From positions 1-64,000 of the forward strand of contig NBIV01000049.1 of NCBI GenBank assembly GCA_003194525.1: a DNA stretch of 64,000 bases. The letters run 5' to 3'. Of the stretch, positions 1 through 10,874 are shown one piece after another. The position numbers and the translations under genes are program-made. The stretch is from Gracilariopsis chorda. Its lineage: Eukaryota > Rhodophyta > Florideophyceae > Gracilariales > Gracilariaceae. Under the pieces are notes generated by a model that was not told the DNA's origin, searched no databases, and saw only the letters and a program-made list of their open reading frames with translations. Numbering within the stretch: position 1 is the first letter of the stretch; the number at the start of each line of letters is the position of its first letter.

Positions 1-1495
1 GAAGTTGGGTTTTTGTTGTGCTTGTGGTTGCAGATGCAGATGATTGGTTTGGATATGTGAGGTGCTTAAGCTTTTGAAGAAGTTGTTCACTGCTTCTTCG
101 GTTTTGTTTTCCGGTTGCAGTATTTGTCGGTGTCTGGAGTTTGTGTTCGGGTTGGGGGTTGCATGGGCTGTGGCAGTATCGGTGCCGGGGGTTGGGACTG
201 GAGGTTTTGGGTAGAAGGGGTTGCTGCAGAATGTTGACCGTCGGATAGGCAGTTGAAGGTGTTTGCTTATGGTTCCAACGGGGGAGGCGGAGCTCACCGC
301 AAACAGCAGACAACAAGGGCGTCGAATTTGGTTTGCACTATTATGGTGCTTTGCTTCGATGTTTGTTCTATTAGCCAAAGAAACCGAATGCGCGTGATTG
401 GAAATGTGTGTTTGTGATGTGATCAGGGAGACGCTGAAGGTCAATATAGCAGGAGGTGCACTGCGCGCAGCGGTAGCCGTTCAATATTTGCAGCCCGGCT
501 AGTGACGCAGAACAGCCACGTTTTGGCTCGGCGCTTCCGGACCATACGAATTACATAGCGGGGGGAGGTTGTTCTGCTTAAGCATTCGGTTCTGCGGGAC
601 CACATGATGTCGGATGCTTTGCCAGCCTCTTCCTGGGGGAGAAGTGTGCCTTTCGGAGATGATAACGCACTGCACGTCGCGAGGGGTTGCCAGATTCGCA
701 GTTGATGCACAGGAAGAAGAAGCCGATGGAGTGAATGGCAAGGTTGATAACGGTTCGAGCAGGTTGGTGAAGGAGGGAGATACATTTCGTTCTTTATCCG
801 CGATCTGCACGGCTGATGTTGAGATTATGGCGGTAGCGTTGGGTTGGTACGGTTGGATTGTGGTGTGTTCGCTTTTGGAGCCGGACCAGGCTGGATAGAG
901 TCCAGTCCTATGGAGTGGTTATGCAAAGTGAGGTTGTCCATATTGGTATGCTCGCAGAAGGGAAGGAGATAAGAAGAAAGGCAGAGGGAGAGATAGAGAA
1001 TGGGTTTTGGCGTGCGGTTGAGTTGTAGGCGTTTGTGGGGGTAGAGGGAGATATGGGAATTGGTTTACTAGGGGAAGGTTGGTGGCTTTTTGTAGTGATG
1101 ATTGTGATGGGGCTTGCGCAAAGGCGCCGCCAATGTGGGTTTTTCGGCACGCTCATACAGCGTCGGAAGTATGAGCTCGCATAGGCTATGGGACTAATAC
1201 TCGCCAAACATGTACACCATGAGGTGCAGAGAGAAAACGGGGCTGGCGTGGTTGGAGATATGTGGGCGTGCGTTTTAGGTTCACACAATGACGTCATACA
1301 CAAACTGTAATTGGCTTTTTGGAAAGGTGGGAGGTGAGCTGTGTGTGGGGTGATACACATGCGCATGCGCACAGTGGCAATGAGCCGGTGCACACCACAA
1401 TACGGCACAGGATTACGTAATACGTTTTTACGCACATGCAAAGGAGCAGGTTTGAGGAATTTGTTTAGGAGGTTTCACCGTTAGAGAGAGGGTTT
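1..1495. other. No supportable gene; G/T-rich left edge
   Basis: The plus strand is rich in G and T and contains only short overlapping reading frames. The longest, about 177 codons on the minus strand at 908-1441, is a low-complexity Ser/Thr/Pro/Ile string that mirrors the base composition. It lies downstream of the methyltransferase-SET gene in the same frame but behind several closely spaced stops (for example at 1475-1483), so it is not an extension of that gene. The stretch may hold the 3' end and terminator of that gene, but no defined signal is visible. Confidence 0.5.
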
Positions 1496-4400
1496 TTAGG
1501 GGTTCTTATTGTGTTTTGTAGAAGTCGAAGAGGGTGTTTGGGGCGAAGGGGTACCAAGATTATTGGTCCAATCGTAAGAAGTACCGTAGTCGATGCAGAG
1601 TTCCTCTCCACGTGCTATACGGCGGGAAGCTCTGTTTGTTATCAGAGTGTAAGGCTCGAGGTGCTTACGTGTTTTAAGCACAGATATCGCAGAACAAATC
1701 AACGTAGATATTGGCTGTTCGTTTGGGTTTGAAACCATCACGAACGGGCTGCGCGTCAGGATCCAACTGGAGGTACCTTGGGTCATTGATGAGTCCTCCT
1801 ACGCAAAAGGGGCTGGCGAGATCCAAACGCTTGGTATTTTCTTGTCCTTGTTCAGTCCGATGAGGGAGTTGAAGTCCGGAGCCCTGGGGTCCACTTGCCT
1901 ACAATACGTGCGGAAATCCTGTGGGGTAACGCCCATCAAGCCAGAGCCGTATGTTTTGTGGATTTCGGTTCGCTGAGACATGTCGTGATATACCAACGTG
2001 CCGTAAAATTGGCAGACTGTCTCGTCTTTTGCGAACGTACAGCCTGCAAAAACGCCAACCCCAGCAGACGGGTGCACAATGGTTGATTCAGCCACAATAA
2101 GGCATAGCGTTGAAGCCTCATGAGCGCGGAGCTCGTTCACGCTCATTAGGTTGAAGAGTCCTTGGTACTTCTCGGGCCATTGGGAGAGGTCCATGTGAAG
2201 GCCGGTGATGACGAAGTCCTGTGCGCGCCATGTAGAGGCACAATACAAAACTATGTGCTCCGGCAGCGTTTGGTATTGAAGGAAGTTTGGCACGGCTGCC
2301 CAAGTCCGGAAGGGACGCAGATATCCCTTAAAGTAGTTGTGCACCGCGTTGGCTGCATCCACCAAACCTTGCGTGACGGTAACGCTGGCAACGTTCTCGG
2401 CGATGAGCCTTGAGAAGTGTTTCAGTGCGTGATGTCTGGCGTGGTGGAAGCATGCTTCGTCCTTCTCGCAACCGACCAATCTGCGTGCTTCGCCTTTCTT
2501 AAAAGACATGCAGGCAAGCAGTGTTGAGAAGGTGCCGCCAAACAGGTCAAGAACCGTATCAACTAGTTGGGAGGACCTGGCAATGAGCTCCATGTGGAGT
2601 CGAATCGGCTTCTGTTCTGGACGAACAGCCTCAAGCTTCAAATCTCCGCTGTCTGTGTAGCGGACCCCCTTGAGACTCTCATTCACATCAACGGCCGGAA
2701 CACGGTCGATGACGTTCTTGTACGCGGTGACCGTGGACGGTACATAACTGAAGTTGGTGTAGTTCACCTTTTTGTCCTCTTGCGCCCGAGTGAGACCTGT
2801 TTGGACGCCATGCACCGCTTATTGGGTGATGGGTATCAACTCTCCAGATGCTCGGCCCGGCGACACGGTGTTGTTACCCGGTGCACGGATCATTTGCAAT
2901 GGGCAGTGGTCCACGCGGAACATTGGGGCAACGGTACAATCGGCTTCCCTGCGATCAACGCTGTTCAACAGCTTATGCCAACGCGGGAACTGCTCAAGCG
3001 AGCAGAAAATGACGAAGTGGCCACCAGCCCGTAAGAAGCGACGCATTGTTATTGTAACCACTTTCATGCAGGCGATGGTGAGGGTGTCGTAGTCGCTGTT
3101 CGACCTGCCACGCATAGAGCGAATGGCGTAAGGGGGGTCTGTCAATACCAATTGGGCCTGCAAAGATGGCACGGGGTCCGGGGCACGCAATGTGTTGTGC
3201 ACATCCATGAGGTCGTCAAAGCCGCAGCAATACATTACGTAGTGTTTCATCATATGCTCCTGCACCAATTCCAATGAATTGAGCACGTGTAGGTTGACCA
3301 GCTGGTCTGGGAGAATGATGTCCGCCTACTCCTCGCTGTAGGGAAGATCGCGCTCTACTGTACTCTGTGGGTCCAGGCCTAGCGAGGAGGGGGGTTGGGG
3401 CGCTTTGGAATTGATGCCCGTGGTTCCACCGCTGCTACTCCTGCTGGTGGGTTCTTGTACTAAGTCTATGACGTCTACTGATATGGCGGAAGTGGCGGGA
3501 CGCTCAGCAGCAGTAGTGGCAGATTTGGCACTGGCGTGCGCGTTGTGTTGTTGGGTGTTGACCTCACGAATGGGTTTCCAAAGCTGCGCACTCAGCTTGT
3601 CGAACCGTTGGGGGAACGAACGCTGCCGGGAATGCTGCGGTTCGATTGCCTTACGCTTGTCGTATGGAAGCAACTCTAGCAGCAACTGCCATGGGCGCAA
3701 GTTCGCCTCGTACAGTCGGGGATGTGAGACGACGCTGACCACATCGCTAAGGAACTCCTCACTCAGTGCGCGGAGGCTTGAATCCACCTCGTCCGATTGT
3801 GCGAACGCTTTGGAGTCCACTTGGGATGGGTCGGTGCATGATTTAAGGTTCTGTGTAAGCGTTTTAAGCTGCGTGAGTGGAGAGAAGCCATCTTCACGAT
3901 TGCCTATTACTTCAAACCCCAAGCTGTCCGGATCGAAAATGATATACGGGTACACCATGCTCTCAACGTCAGCGAATCCAAGAAAGGTGGCAAAGCAATC
4001 CCACGAGCGAGTCACCTGTTGCACACCGTACGCAACTCGGCTGCAGGTGAACGTTTTGAAGTTCCTAAGGATGGTCGGCGTTGTCTGAGCACCCGGAATT
4101 GGTGGTCCTCGCTTTCACTTTCCAGAGAAAGCTACGCGCTGGCGAGACAACTGTACGAATATCGTCATGTAAATCAACACCTCGAATCGCGAAGCGCGTT
4201 CTGTTGGGACATCGTTGCGTTTGTTCTTGCGCGTATTAATGCCCGTGACCGGCGATTTGATCAAGTCGCTGAGCAAGAAGTGAAATGTGGAGTTTATACC
4301 ACGTGCGTTGCATACGCAGTAGTAGTCCTTCACCCTTGATTCGTTTTCGGTGTCTGTTTGGTCGATCACTTTCGCAGTTTGGTGCGTTTGCTGGAACGCA

Positions 4401-4651
4401 TTGCGAGTGGTATTCGAAGTGGACAACAACGCGCGGCGTAGTTCTTCATTCCCGAAAGTAGACACGTTCGGGGTGTTGGTTGTTTGGGAGCAGAGCTCGC
4501 GCGCAGCAGTGGAGTTCCTTCGCACCCGAATCGCGTGATCCACGAGAGTGGCGTACTTGGCGTTCCTAGGACGATCGCCTGGCGTTCCTTCACGGGCATA
4601 CTCATCGCCTAGCTCCAACAGAGTCAAGATGGTGCTCGTGTAGTTGGGCAT
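1496..4651 (-). pseudogene. DNA amino-methyltransferase (DPPY/FGG) fused to a SET domain, four in-frame stops
   Basis: One minus-strand frame of about 1051 codons runs from ATG at 4649-4651 to TAA at 1496-1498, interrupted by TGA (4115-4117), TAG (3326-3328), TAA (2819-2821) and TAG (1799-1801). All segments share one phase. Codons 1-480 are unrecognised. Around codon 505 is LTDPPYAIRS, motif IV of N6-adenine/N4-cytosine methyltransferases. Around codon 702 is VLDLFGGTFSTL, the SAM-binding motif I, preceded by the helix KPIRLHMELIAR; this IV-then-I order is that of beta-class enzymes. From about codon 855 a SET domain follows (GVGVFAGCTF near its start, VSNPNEQ in the middle, RGEELCIDYG at its end). 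Two stops fall inside these catalytic units. The family knowledge predicts DNA base methylation plus protein-lysine methylation; the joint role is inference. A TATA-like box lies 58 bp upstream. It may be a decayed gene, or one read through or edited. Confidence 0.8.
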
Positions 4652-4708
4652 TATGAAAATTGCGTTTCGCAGCCGGTTGAATGAGCACCTGGTACGACGA
4701 TCTTCACG

Positions 4709-4716
4709 TTTATATA
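4709..4716 (-). promoter_or_regulatory. TATA-like box of the methyltransferase-SET gene
   Basis: The minus strand reads TATATAAA about 58 bp upstream of the ATG at 4651, with no other in-frame ATG between the preceding in-frame stop (near 4780) and that ATG. The spacing suits a short 5' leader and supports the chosen start. Confidence 0.5.
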
Positions 4717-5004
4717 CGTGAGAAATTCGTGAGCAAGCGGTCGTCTGATTACCAACAGGGTTCGCAAGCGTAAACAGAAGCAGCTAAAATATCCGTAAAT
4801 GGAGCAGGCGTTGGTGCGTAATACAGAATCGTCTCGAAACGGTTGTGAAGTACACCACTGTTAAAAAAAGGAGGAAAGGAAGGAAAGATTGGGAAGCGTA
4901 GGGATACGGAACGTGAAACAATCGCTTAGGGGAAAGGGAGGTGAAGACGGAGGTTTAGGGGTTTGAACGTCAGGAATACATCCTGCGCGCCGACCGCAGC
5001 TGGG

Positions 5005-5760
5005 TAATAAGGCGGTTTTTGGGCCGCTATTGGTCGAGCAACCAATGTGGCTATGTACCGCAGGTAACTGTCCTGTCGTACATGGCGGTGGCGGTCGCTC
5101 CACCATTGGGGCTAAAAAACTGTAAAGGTTTTGGGACAGCAGTGTTCGAGCGACCACTGCGCGAATGTATGACAGGAACTTTTCCTGTCGTACATGGCGG
5201 TGGTGGTCGCTCGACCACTGCATGCTAAAAAATTGTAATTTCTTGAAGCGCCAGTGTTCGAGCAACCACTGCGCGCATGTACGACAGAACGTTTTCCTGT
5301 CCTACATGGTGGTGGTGGTCGCTCGACCACTGCAGGCTAAAAACTTGTAATTATGTGGAGCGTCAGTGGTCGAGAGACCACTGCGCGCATGTACGACAAG
5401 ACGTTTTCCTGTCGTACATGGCGGTGGTGGTCGCTCGACCACTGCAGGCTAAAAAATTTTTATTTTTTGGAGCCCCAGTGGTCGAGCGACCACTGCGCGA
5501 ATGTACGACAGGAATTTTTCCTGTCGTACATGGCGGCCGTGGTCGCTCGACCACTGCAGTCTAAAAAACTGTAATTTTTTGAAGCGCCAGTGGTCGAGTG
5601 ACCACCGCCGCCATGTACGACAGGAAAAAGTACTGTGCTACATGGCGACGGTGGTCGCTCGACCATTGCAGGCTAAACACTTGTAATGTTTATGGAGCGC
5701 CAAGGGTCGAGCGACCACTGTGCGCATGTACGACGGGATATAGTCCCATTGTACATGTAC
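5005..5760. repeat. Palindromic ~112-bp tandem array between the divergent genes (7 units)
   Basis: Seven units recur with copies of the GTCGA palindrome core near 5028, 5142, 5253, 5364, 5476, 5588 and 5702, that is every 111-114 bp. Each unit contains three inverted repeats: GTGGTCGCTCGACCAC; the related CAGTGGTCGAGCGACCACTG; and a hairpin with arms TGTACGACAGGA and TCCTGTCGTACA around about five bases. An A/T-rich spacer (CTAAAAAATTGTAATTTTTT type) joins the first two. Short reading frames on both strands here are by-products of the repeat. The array fills the space between two divergent genes, so a regulatory, replication or structural role is possible, but none is shown. Confidence 0.9.
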
Positions 5761-6205
5761 GCACGTGCAGAGTTGCGCGAATGCTTGAGCGCTGGTCAGG
5801 GCTGTTACAGGAAGGGAGGTCTCAAAAGCTTACGAAGCAGGTTTTATATTGCAGTGTGGCTTTTCAAACTGTGTTGCAATATGAGTGCGCAGCGTTTGGC
5901 ATGAACTTTGCAAGGTGCCATTATTACGTGGCAGGGGATATAACTGTTTATTATGCAATGTGCCGGGGTGCGCCGGCAGCCTTTGAGATTGACAAGTGGG
6001 AAATTGAAAACCGCGGGCGCCATCAAATTGGCGTGGCCGCTCACGAGAGTTGCAGCCCGTCGCCTCAATCTACAACCTCCCCGCTTGTTTGTTCTTCTCT
6101 TAACTGGGTATCCATCCGTACTCCCTCTATTCCCTCTTTCCATCCATTCTATACATCCCCTTCTAGTTGTTCTTGAGGTTGGAACCAAAAGCCTGCGAAC
6201 TCAGC
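5761..6205 (+). other. Leader/spacer upstream of the dioxygenase gene
   Basis: This is unique sequence between the palindromic array and the first ATG of the plus-strand gene. A pyrimidine-rich tract lies at about 6110-6175 just before the start, and TTCTATACAT near 6148 is a poor TATA match. No convincing ORF is seen. Confidence 0.35.
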
Positions 6206-9200
6206 ATGGCGAAAAACGCACACTCGTTCAGGGCCGGCGAAGAAGTAACGTTGACCTTGGCGGATGGGAAGGTTGCTGGCGAGGCTGTTCTGTTCTCGCC
6301 TGATGGAAAGCTTAGCCGTACGCTCCATGGGCATGAGGTTTCGGAGATCACGAAGCCAAACGAAGATTTGGTGTTTGTGCACCGCGTTCGCATAACAGGT
6401 AATCGGGGTGCGGCGTACCCTTATCCCTTCAAAGGGGGCGAAGAACCACCGAAGCATCTGTCTGAAATTCAGAGTGGACTGTTTGTGGTGTGCGACTTAA
6501 CGTTGATGCATCCGCGTGGAAGTGCGTCAGCTTCTGTGCGGTTAAGAAGTCAAATCCCGAGGTCAAGCGGTTCAAGGAGAGCTGTTTCAGGCGGGCGTTC
6601 TGTGTCGGCATCTCCGCGGGCTAGCGGCACGAGAGCGATTGTTAGAAGCAGTGTTCATCCGGGTACTCGACCTTCAAGCATGAAGAGTTCGGGCCTCACC
6701 GTTGTGGTACAGTCGAATCGTTCGGCGACGCGTTCCTTGTCGAAGTCTGGCAGAGCCCCAAGCTCCGCAATACGCACTATGGTGCCCACCTCACAAACAG
6801 TACCAGTGTCGAGTTCTGGAGCGGATAGTCGGAATGATGCGGCCCACTCTTCACGTGGGCCGGTCTCCGGAAACTCTAGAGTTGCGGGTGGCATTACGAG
6901 CCGTGCAGGGACGCTGTGCCGTGCGCCTGGTGTAGCGAGCACCAAGACCCTACCGCCGATGCCACCGCTTTTGTTACCCGGAACGGTGCGTGGAGGGGAT
7001 GGCGAAGACGAACCCCAGCTGGAGCGCATGTCATTAGCGTCTCCCGGTACTGCTATCCGTAGTTCTGGGCGAGGTACCGCGACCCAAAGGGGTGAAATGG
7101 ATGCGGGGGAAATTGTGGCGGTGACGGCAGCGCCGGATGGTAGTGTGAACCCACACACTCCATAGAGCGAAGGTGATGTCGAACAGTTGGTGGATATAGG
7201 CACCTCCATTGTGCACGAGAGTATCAACTTCAGTGATTATGAAGTACAGGAATATATAATTGAGTTAGAGCTCATTGATGATCCTCAATTCAGTCCGCGT
7301 GGTGTGAGTGAGAATCATTTGCAGCAACTGTAAGAGCAGTTTGATCGGAAGGGTTTGCTGTATTCGTCTGGAATGATGAGTGTTACCGTGAACACAAACG
7401 GGCGTCCTTTGGAGGACGGATTTGTGGAGAACGGGCGTATTGATTGACGTGTTGAACTCATATATGGCAGGCAACATCGAATTATACATCGACGTCGGCA
7501 GGCTAAATTGGAGTTGTGGCGGCAGATCACGCAAGCATTGCGCATGTTGATGTGGAAGAGGCGAGATGGTAAGGACCTCACACCTAGTGAGATTCTTCAT
7601 CTTGGAACATTATTGAATGATACGTCGTCAGCGGTGCTGAAGATGCGCTTTGCAGATCGCGTACACTCCACAGTCAGTATGGTAGGAACCGTACAAGTGG
7701 AACGCGGAGTGGAGGTGGAAGAAACTACCCCTTCGCAATTGGCGGGTGTGCTGAAGTCGAGCGAGTTGATCGGGAAGTTAGACACACGTCAGCTTCGTCT
7801 TTTTGCTGATGTGGGTCTTAAACTAGCGCAAGTGCCTGCGCTTCTACCGGTGTTTAAGAAGCTTTGTGAGGAGCGGCCCGCCATCGGGCTCACACACGTT
7901 TCCAGTGATATGCTACTGAAACTGGATGTTCGTGACTTCTCATTCGCGATGGAATGCCTCAAGTTTTATACGGGACTGAACGGCCCCGACATTCGGGGTG
8001 GATTTGAGCTGGTGCGGTCGTACTTTTACAGCCGAGTGGTTGCGTTCAGCCGCGAAATTAAGTTGTGGGCCCGCGCCCTCAGTCTTGATGTGGAGGAATT
8101 TCTACGACAGGAAATAACGATGTCCGCGGTTGCAAACGGAACGACCACAGTCGAGGCTTTCGGCGTTGAACAAGTCAACAGGTTCGTCAAGGTGCCGCAT
8201 ATGGATTTGAGTGAAGTAACCATTGGGCGCGCTGTGAGCGCGTTCACTGCTAAGCTGGGGAAGTGGATGCGCGAGTTGTGCGTTAATGCTGAAGGTGAAG
8301 GCCAGGGCGATGTAGAGCTCTCAGAAGCCGCTGAATCCGTCCAGTAAGAGGCCGAGCCTATGGATATTGCAGTTCAAGATGTCGAACAAGCTGGGGAGGA
8401 CGGGGAGGTTGAAATGGTGAGTGGAACGCCACAAAGTTCAGCACCGGCATATAGTGTTAATTCAAGAGGCGGTTCGAGTAGCTTGAGGGGCGTACGACGA
8501 AGCCTCCGGCACCGCCGTATCGTAAGGACCGTGATGACTACTGCATCTTCTGTGGATGCCCGCAGCACTTTGCGCCGCGGTCCTATTCGGAAGGCGGGTA
8601 GAAGAGGCGGTCGGTTGCCGCCTGCAACCGTACGTTTCCTTCAAAGTTTGCACACTGAAGGATGGCGTATGTTGTTCAGGGACAACAACATTCGTGGTGT
8701 GGGGATCGTGAACGAAGAAGAAGGCACCGAGGACGAGGAAGATGGTAGCGATGGTGACGACGCGTTTCGAGCGGACGGCGGTTAAGAGGATGTTGTGGAA
8801 CGGTTATTCGACGACGCAAATCCGGATGAGTGGCCCAGCATGCTCACTCGGAGCGAGCTGTACGAATCGGAAGATGCATATCCTCGTTGGTGAAATTATG
8901 CCGTTATGCCTCCTGGTCTTTGGCGTACGAACGATAATTGCATTCAACATGTACTCCCGTGGCTGAAGGCGGTTCACATTCCGCCTGGACATCGCGCCGA
9001 GGTGCTCACGGCAGCCGAACTGCAGTGTGTTCACCACACGGTGTACTGGCATGCCGCAAAGCATTGCTACGATGATTTGGGTTGGGGGATCATAGGCGTT
9101 CTTGAAGGTCTACAGCAAAGTGGGACCAAGAGCGCTGGCGGTGTAGGTTCGGGCGGTGGTCAGCCTTTAGAAACCGAAGTACGCTATATGGACTCTTTGG

Positions 9201-9961
9201 GTGTACAGTTTTTCGTGGAAAAACGGCAGGAGGTGAAAGAAAAAGGCTTTTGCGTTCTTCCCGGGTTTGCAATTGATTTGGATTGTCCGTTTAGGGTAGG
9301 GGACGATGAAGATGTGTCAGGGAAGATGCTGGAGTCCTTCGTTACCAACTACAGTGAGCAACCGGATTTGCGAGTGGAATCGAACCGGACGTGTTGGAAC
9401 GCAATCATCAATACTGGAAAAAGCGTGGACGGTACGAAAAGGTCGAAAGGGGAAGGGCGCCTTATAACGACGCGCAAGGGAATTGTGCATGCGATGGAAC
9501 GCGAGGGGGGCACCCATTGGGTGGTGAAGAAGCGAGCCCTTCTGGATGCTCGGTTGGGGCAAGTAGCCGCAGCGTTGTGGTTGGCAAACAACTGAGATTT
9601 GGGTACAAGGAAGATGTACGTGCCGCGTACTGGGGGACGAGTGTTGGCATCGTCTCGGAATTGTATGCGTCAAGCGCTGCACACCGACTTCCGTGGGCTG
9701 ACTATGGACGAGAGAAGGGATGAGGCGAACACGGGCTACTTTTTGATGGTTTCAGGGCAGTTTTCATTCCCATTATAGATTTGTGAAGGGAGCCACAAGA
9801 TTGTGCTGACGGACTGGAGGAATTTGAAGCAGTTGTCGCGAGGAATGGTCGTCCGCAAGTATCAAATACCGCCGTACTCCATTCTTGTGGGACGTGGGAA
9901 CGTGTTCCACGCGAGGGCTGGGGGTTTGGACAGCACTATGAAGGACATGATTTTCCGGTAT
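6206..9961 (+). pseudogene. 2-oxoglutarate/Fe(II) dioxygenase-domain protein, 5' part (eight in-frame stops; split by a gypsy element)
   Basis: A single plus-strand phase runs from ATG 6206 (MAKNAHSF...) to 9961 and resumes at 20444 beyond element A, about 1335 codons in total. It contains in-frame stops at 7163 (TAG), 7331 (TAA), 7445 (TGA), 8345 (TAA), 8783 (TAA), 8891 (TGA), 9593 (TGA) and 9776 (TAG). No frameshift is needed. Codons 1-110 look folded, 110-310 are Ser/Arg/Pro-rich, and 315-860 are unrecognised but protein-like. From about codon 1014 a dioxygenase fold is visible: GFCVLPGFAIDLD, then QALHTDF (metal HxD, H at 9680), GYFLMVSGQ, CEGSHK, and GRGNVFHARAGG with the distal His at 9908, 76 residues after the first. 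Family knowledge predicts oxidation of a substrate using 2OG and Fe(II). Whether it is TET/JBP-like, AlkB-like or PhyH-like I cannot tell. No transmembrane segment is seen. Confidence 0.75.
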
Positions 9962-10769
9962 TGAAGTGCAACGCCCTCAGGGAGGGATTCTTGGTACTTG
10001 AACGCTTTCCCGATATTATCGGTTGTGTAGTGTGTATATGAACTACGCCCCACAATGGTGGGTATGGACACGTGGGACACGGTTTTGGGCCAATTGGCGG
10101 TTGGCCACAGTAGTGGATGTTGCCACGGAATGTGGAGTATTTTAGTTAATTTTATTTATTATTTCTACACCCATTTCTGGGAAGCTAGTACTTAGTGCGA
10201 CGGCGCACTGCCGTCGCACCAGTAAACCTTCCCCAACAAGGGACCCCAACCTGGGGAATTGGCTCTGAGCTTTACCGCCTCCGCGTGTTCTCAACTCCTC
10301 CTTGGAGGGAAGCACCGTAGTGTACGGAAGTTCACCCCCCTTGCACATCTAAAGGAGACACATCATTGGGAGTACTAATTGTTCCAATCATATTGGTGTT
10401 CCGCCCTGTATAGGGAGTCCTGTCCACCGGCATCGCCGTATCTACTCGTCGCTCTCGCGACCCACTCGTCCTTCCTCTTTCCCCTTTTTAGGGTAGCACC
10501 TCCCGCTATCCGCGGCCCTTCGTGTGCGCATCCGCTCACACACCCCCACTTACGTGGAAACATACCTCTACTGAGGACCACACCCCGCTCACGCGGATAC
10601 CGATTCTTCGCCTTCACCTCCCTGCGCGAGTCGCGACAGGTGTCCCTGGTCTTACAAACCGGCTTCGCCGTGACACCTCTGGGAGGGCTCTACCCAACTG
10701 GGTTCACCTCGTGAGAGGAAGATCCCGGACGTCTTTCGGTGTTTTTCCCCTTTGGGGCATTGCACCACA
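9962..10769 (+). repeat. 5' LTR of gypsy element A
   Basis: It is 808 bp, TG...CA bounded. It is matched almost base for base by 19635-20438. It contains a 9-bp-stem hairpin at 10195-10219 (arms GTGCGACGG and CCGTCGCAC) and many smaller ones, for example 10244-10256, 10297-10308, 10315-10327 and 10448-10461. Confidence 0.95.
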
Positions 10770-10772
10770 AAG

Positions 10773-10790
10773 TGGTCTCCCGACCTAGAA
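10773..10790 (+). promoter_or_regulatory. Primer binding site of gypsy element A
   Basis: TGGTCTCCCGACCTAGAA begins three bases after the 5' LTR with the TGG expected to pair with a tRNA CCA end. The same 18 bases occur at the equivalent position of element B. I could not name the tRNA. Confidence 0.7.
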
Positions 10791-10874
10791 TCGGTTTTTG
10801 TTTTCCCTCTTACGAGGTTTGTTTTCATTCACCGGAAGTTCCGTGATCGTTTCCCGTCGTAACGGTATTTTCTC

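Noticed and set aside
908-1441. 177-codon minus-strand gene
   Set aside because: Low-complexity composition, no motif, and separated from the methyltransferase-SET frame by several close stops.
5019-5686. Small proteins repeated in the palindromic array
   Set aside because: Frames with repeated MYDR...SLDHC wording on both strands are translations of the DNA repeat, not genes.
5005-5760. CRISPR-like array
   Set aside because: The whole 112-bp unit repeats; there are no unique spacers of constant length, and the context is eukaryotic.
1496-9961. Alternative genetic code reading stops as amino acids
   Set aside because: All three stop codons occur inside the two genes, while the amine oxidase, copia G and gypsy A end at ordinary stops at the expected protein ends. 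A genome-wide reassignment does not fit.
1496-9961. Short introns hiding the in-frame stops
   Set aside because: Conserved protein text abuts several stops on both sides (for example FPL then ICEGSHK at 9776), and no GT...AG pair of multiple-of-three length is needed or evident; phase is kept without removal.
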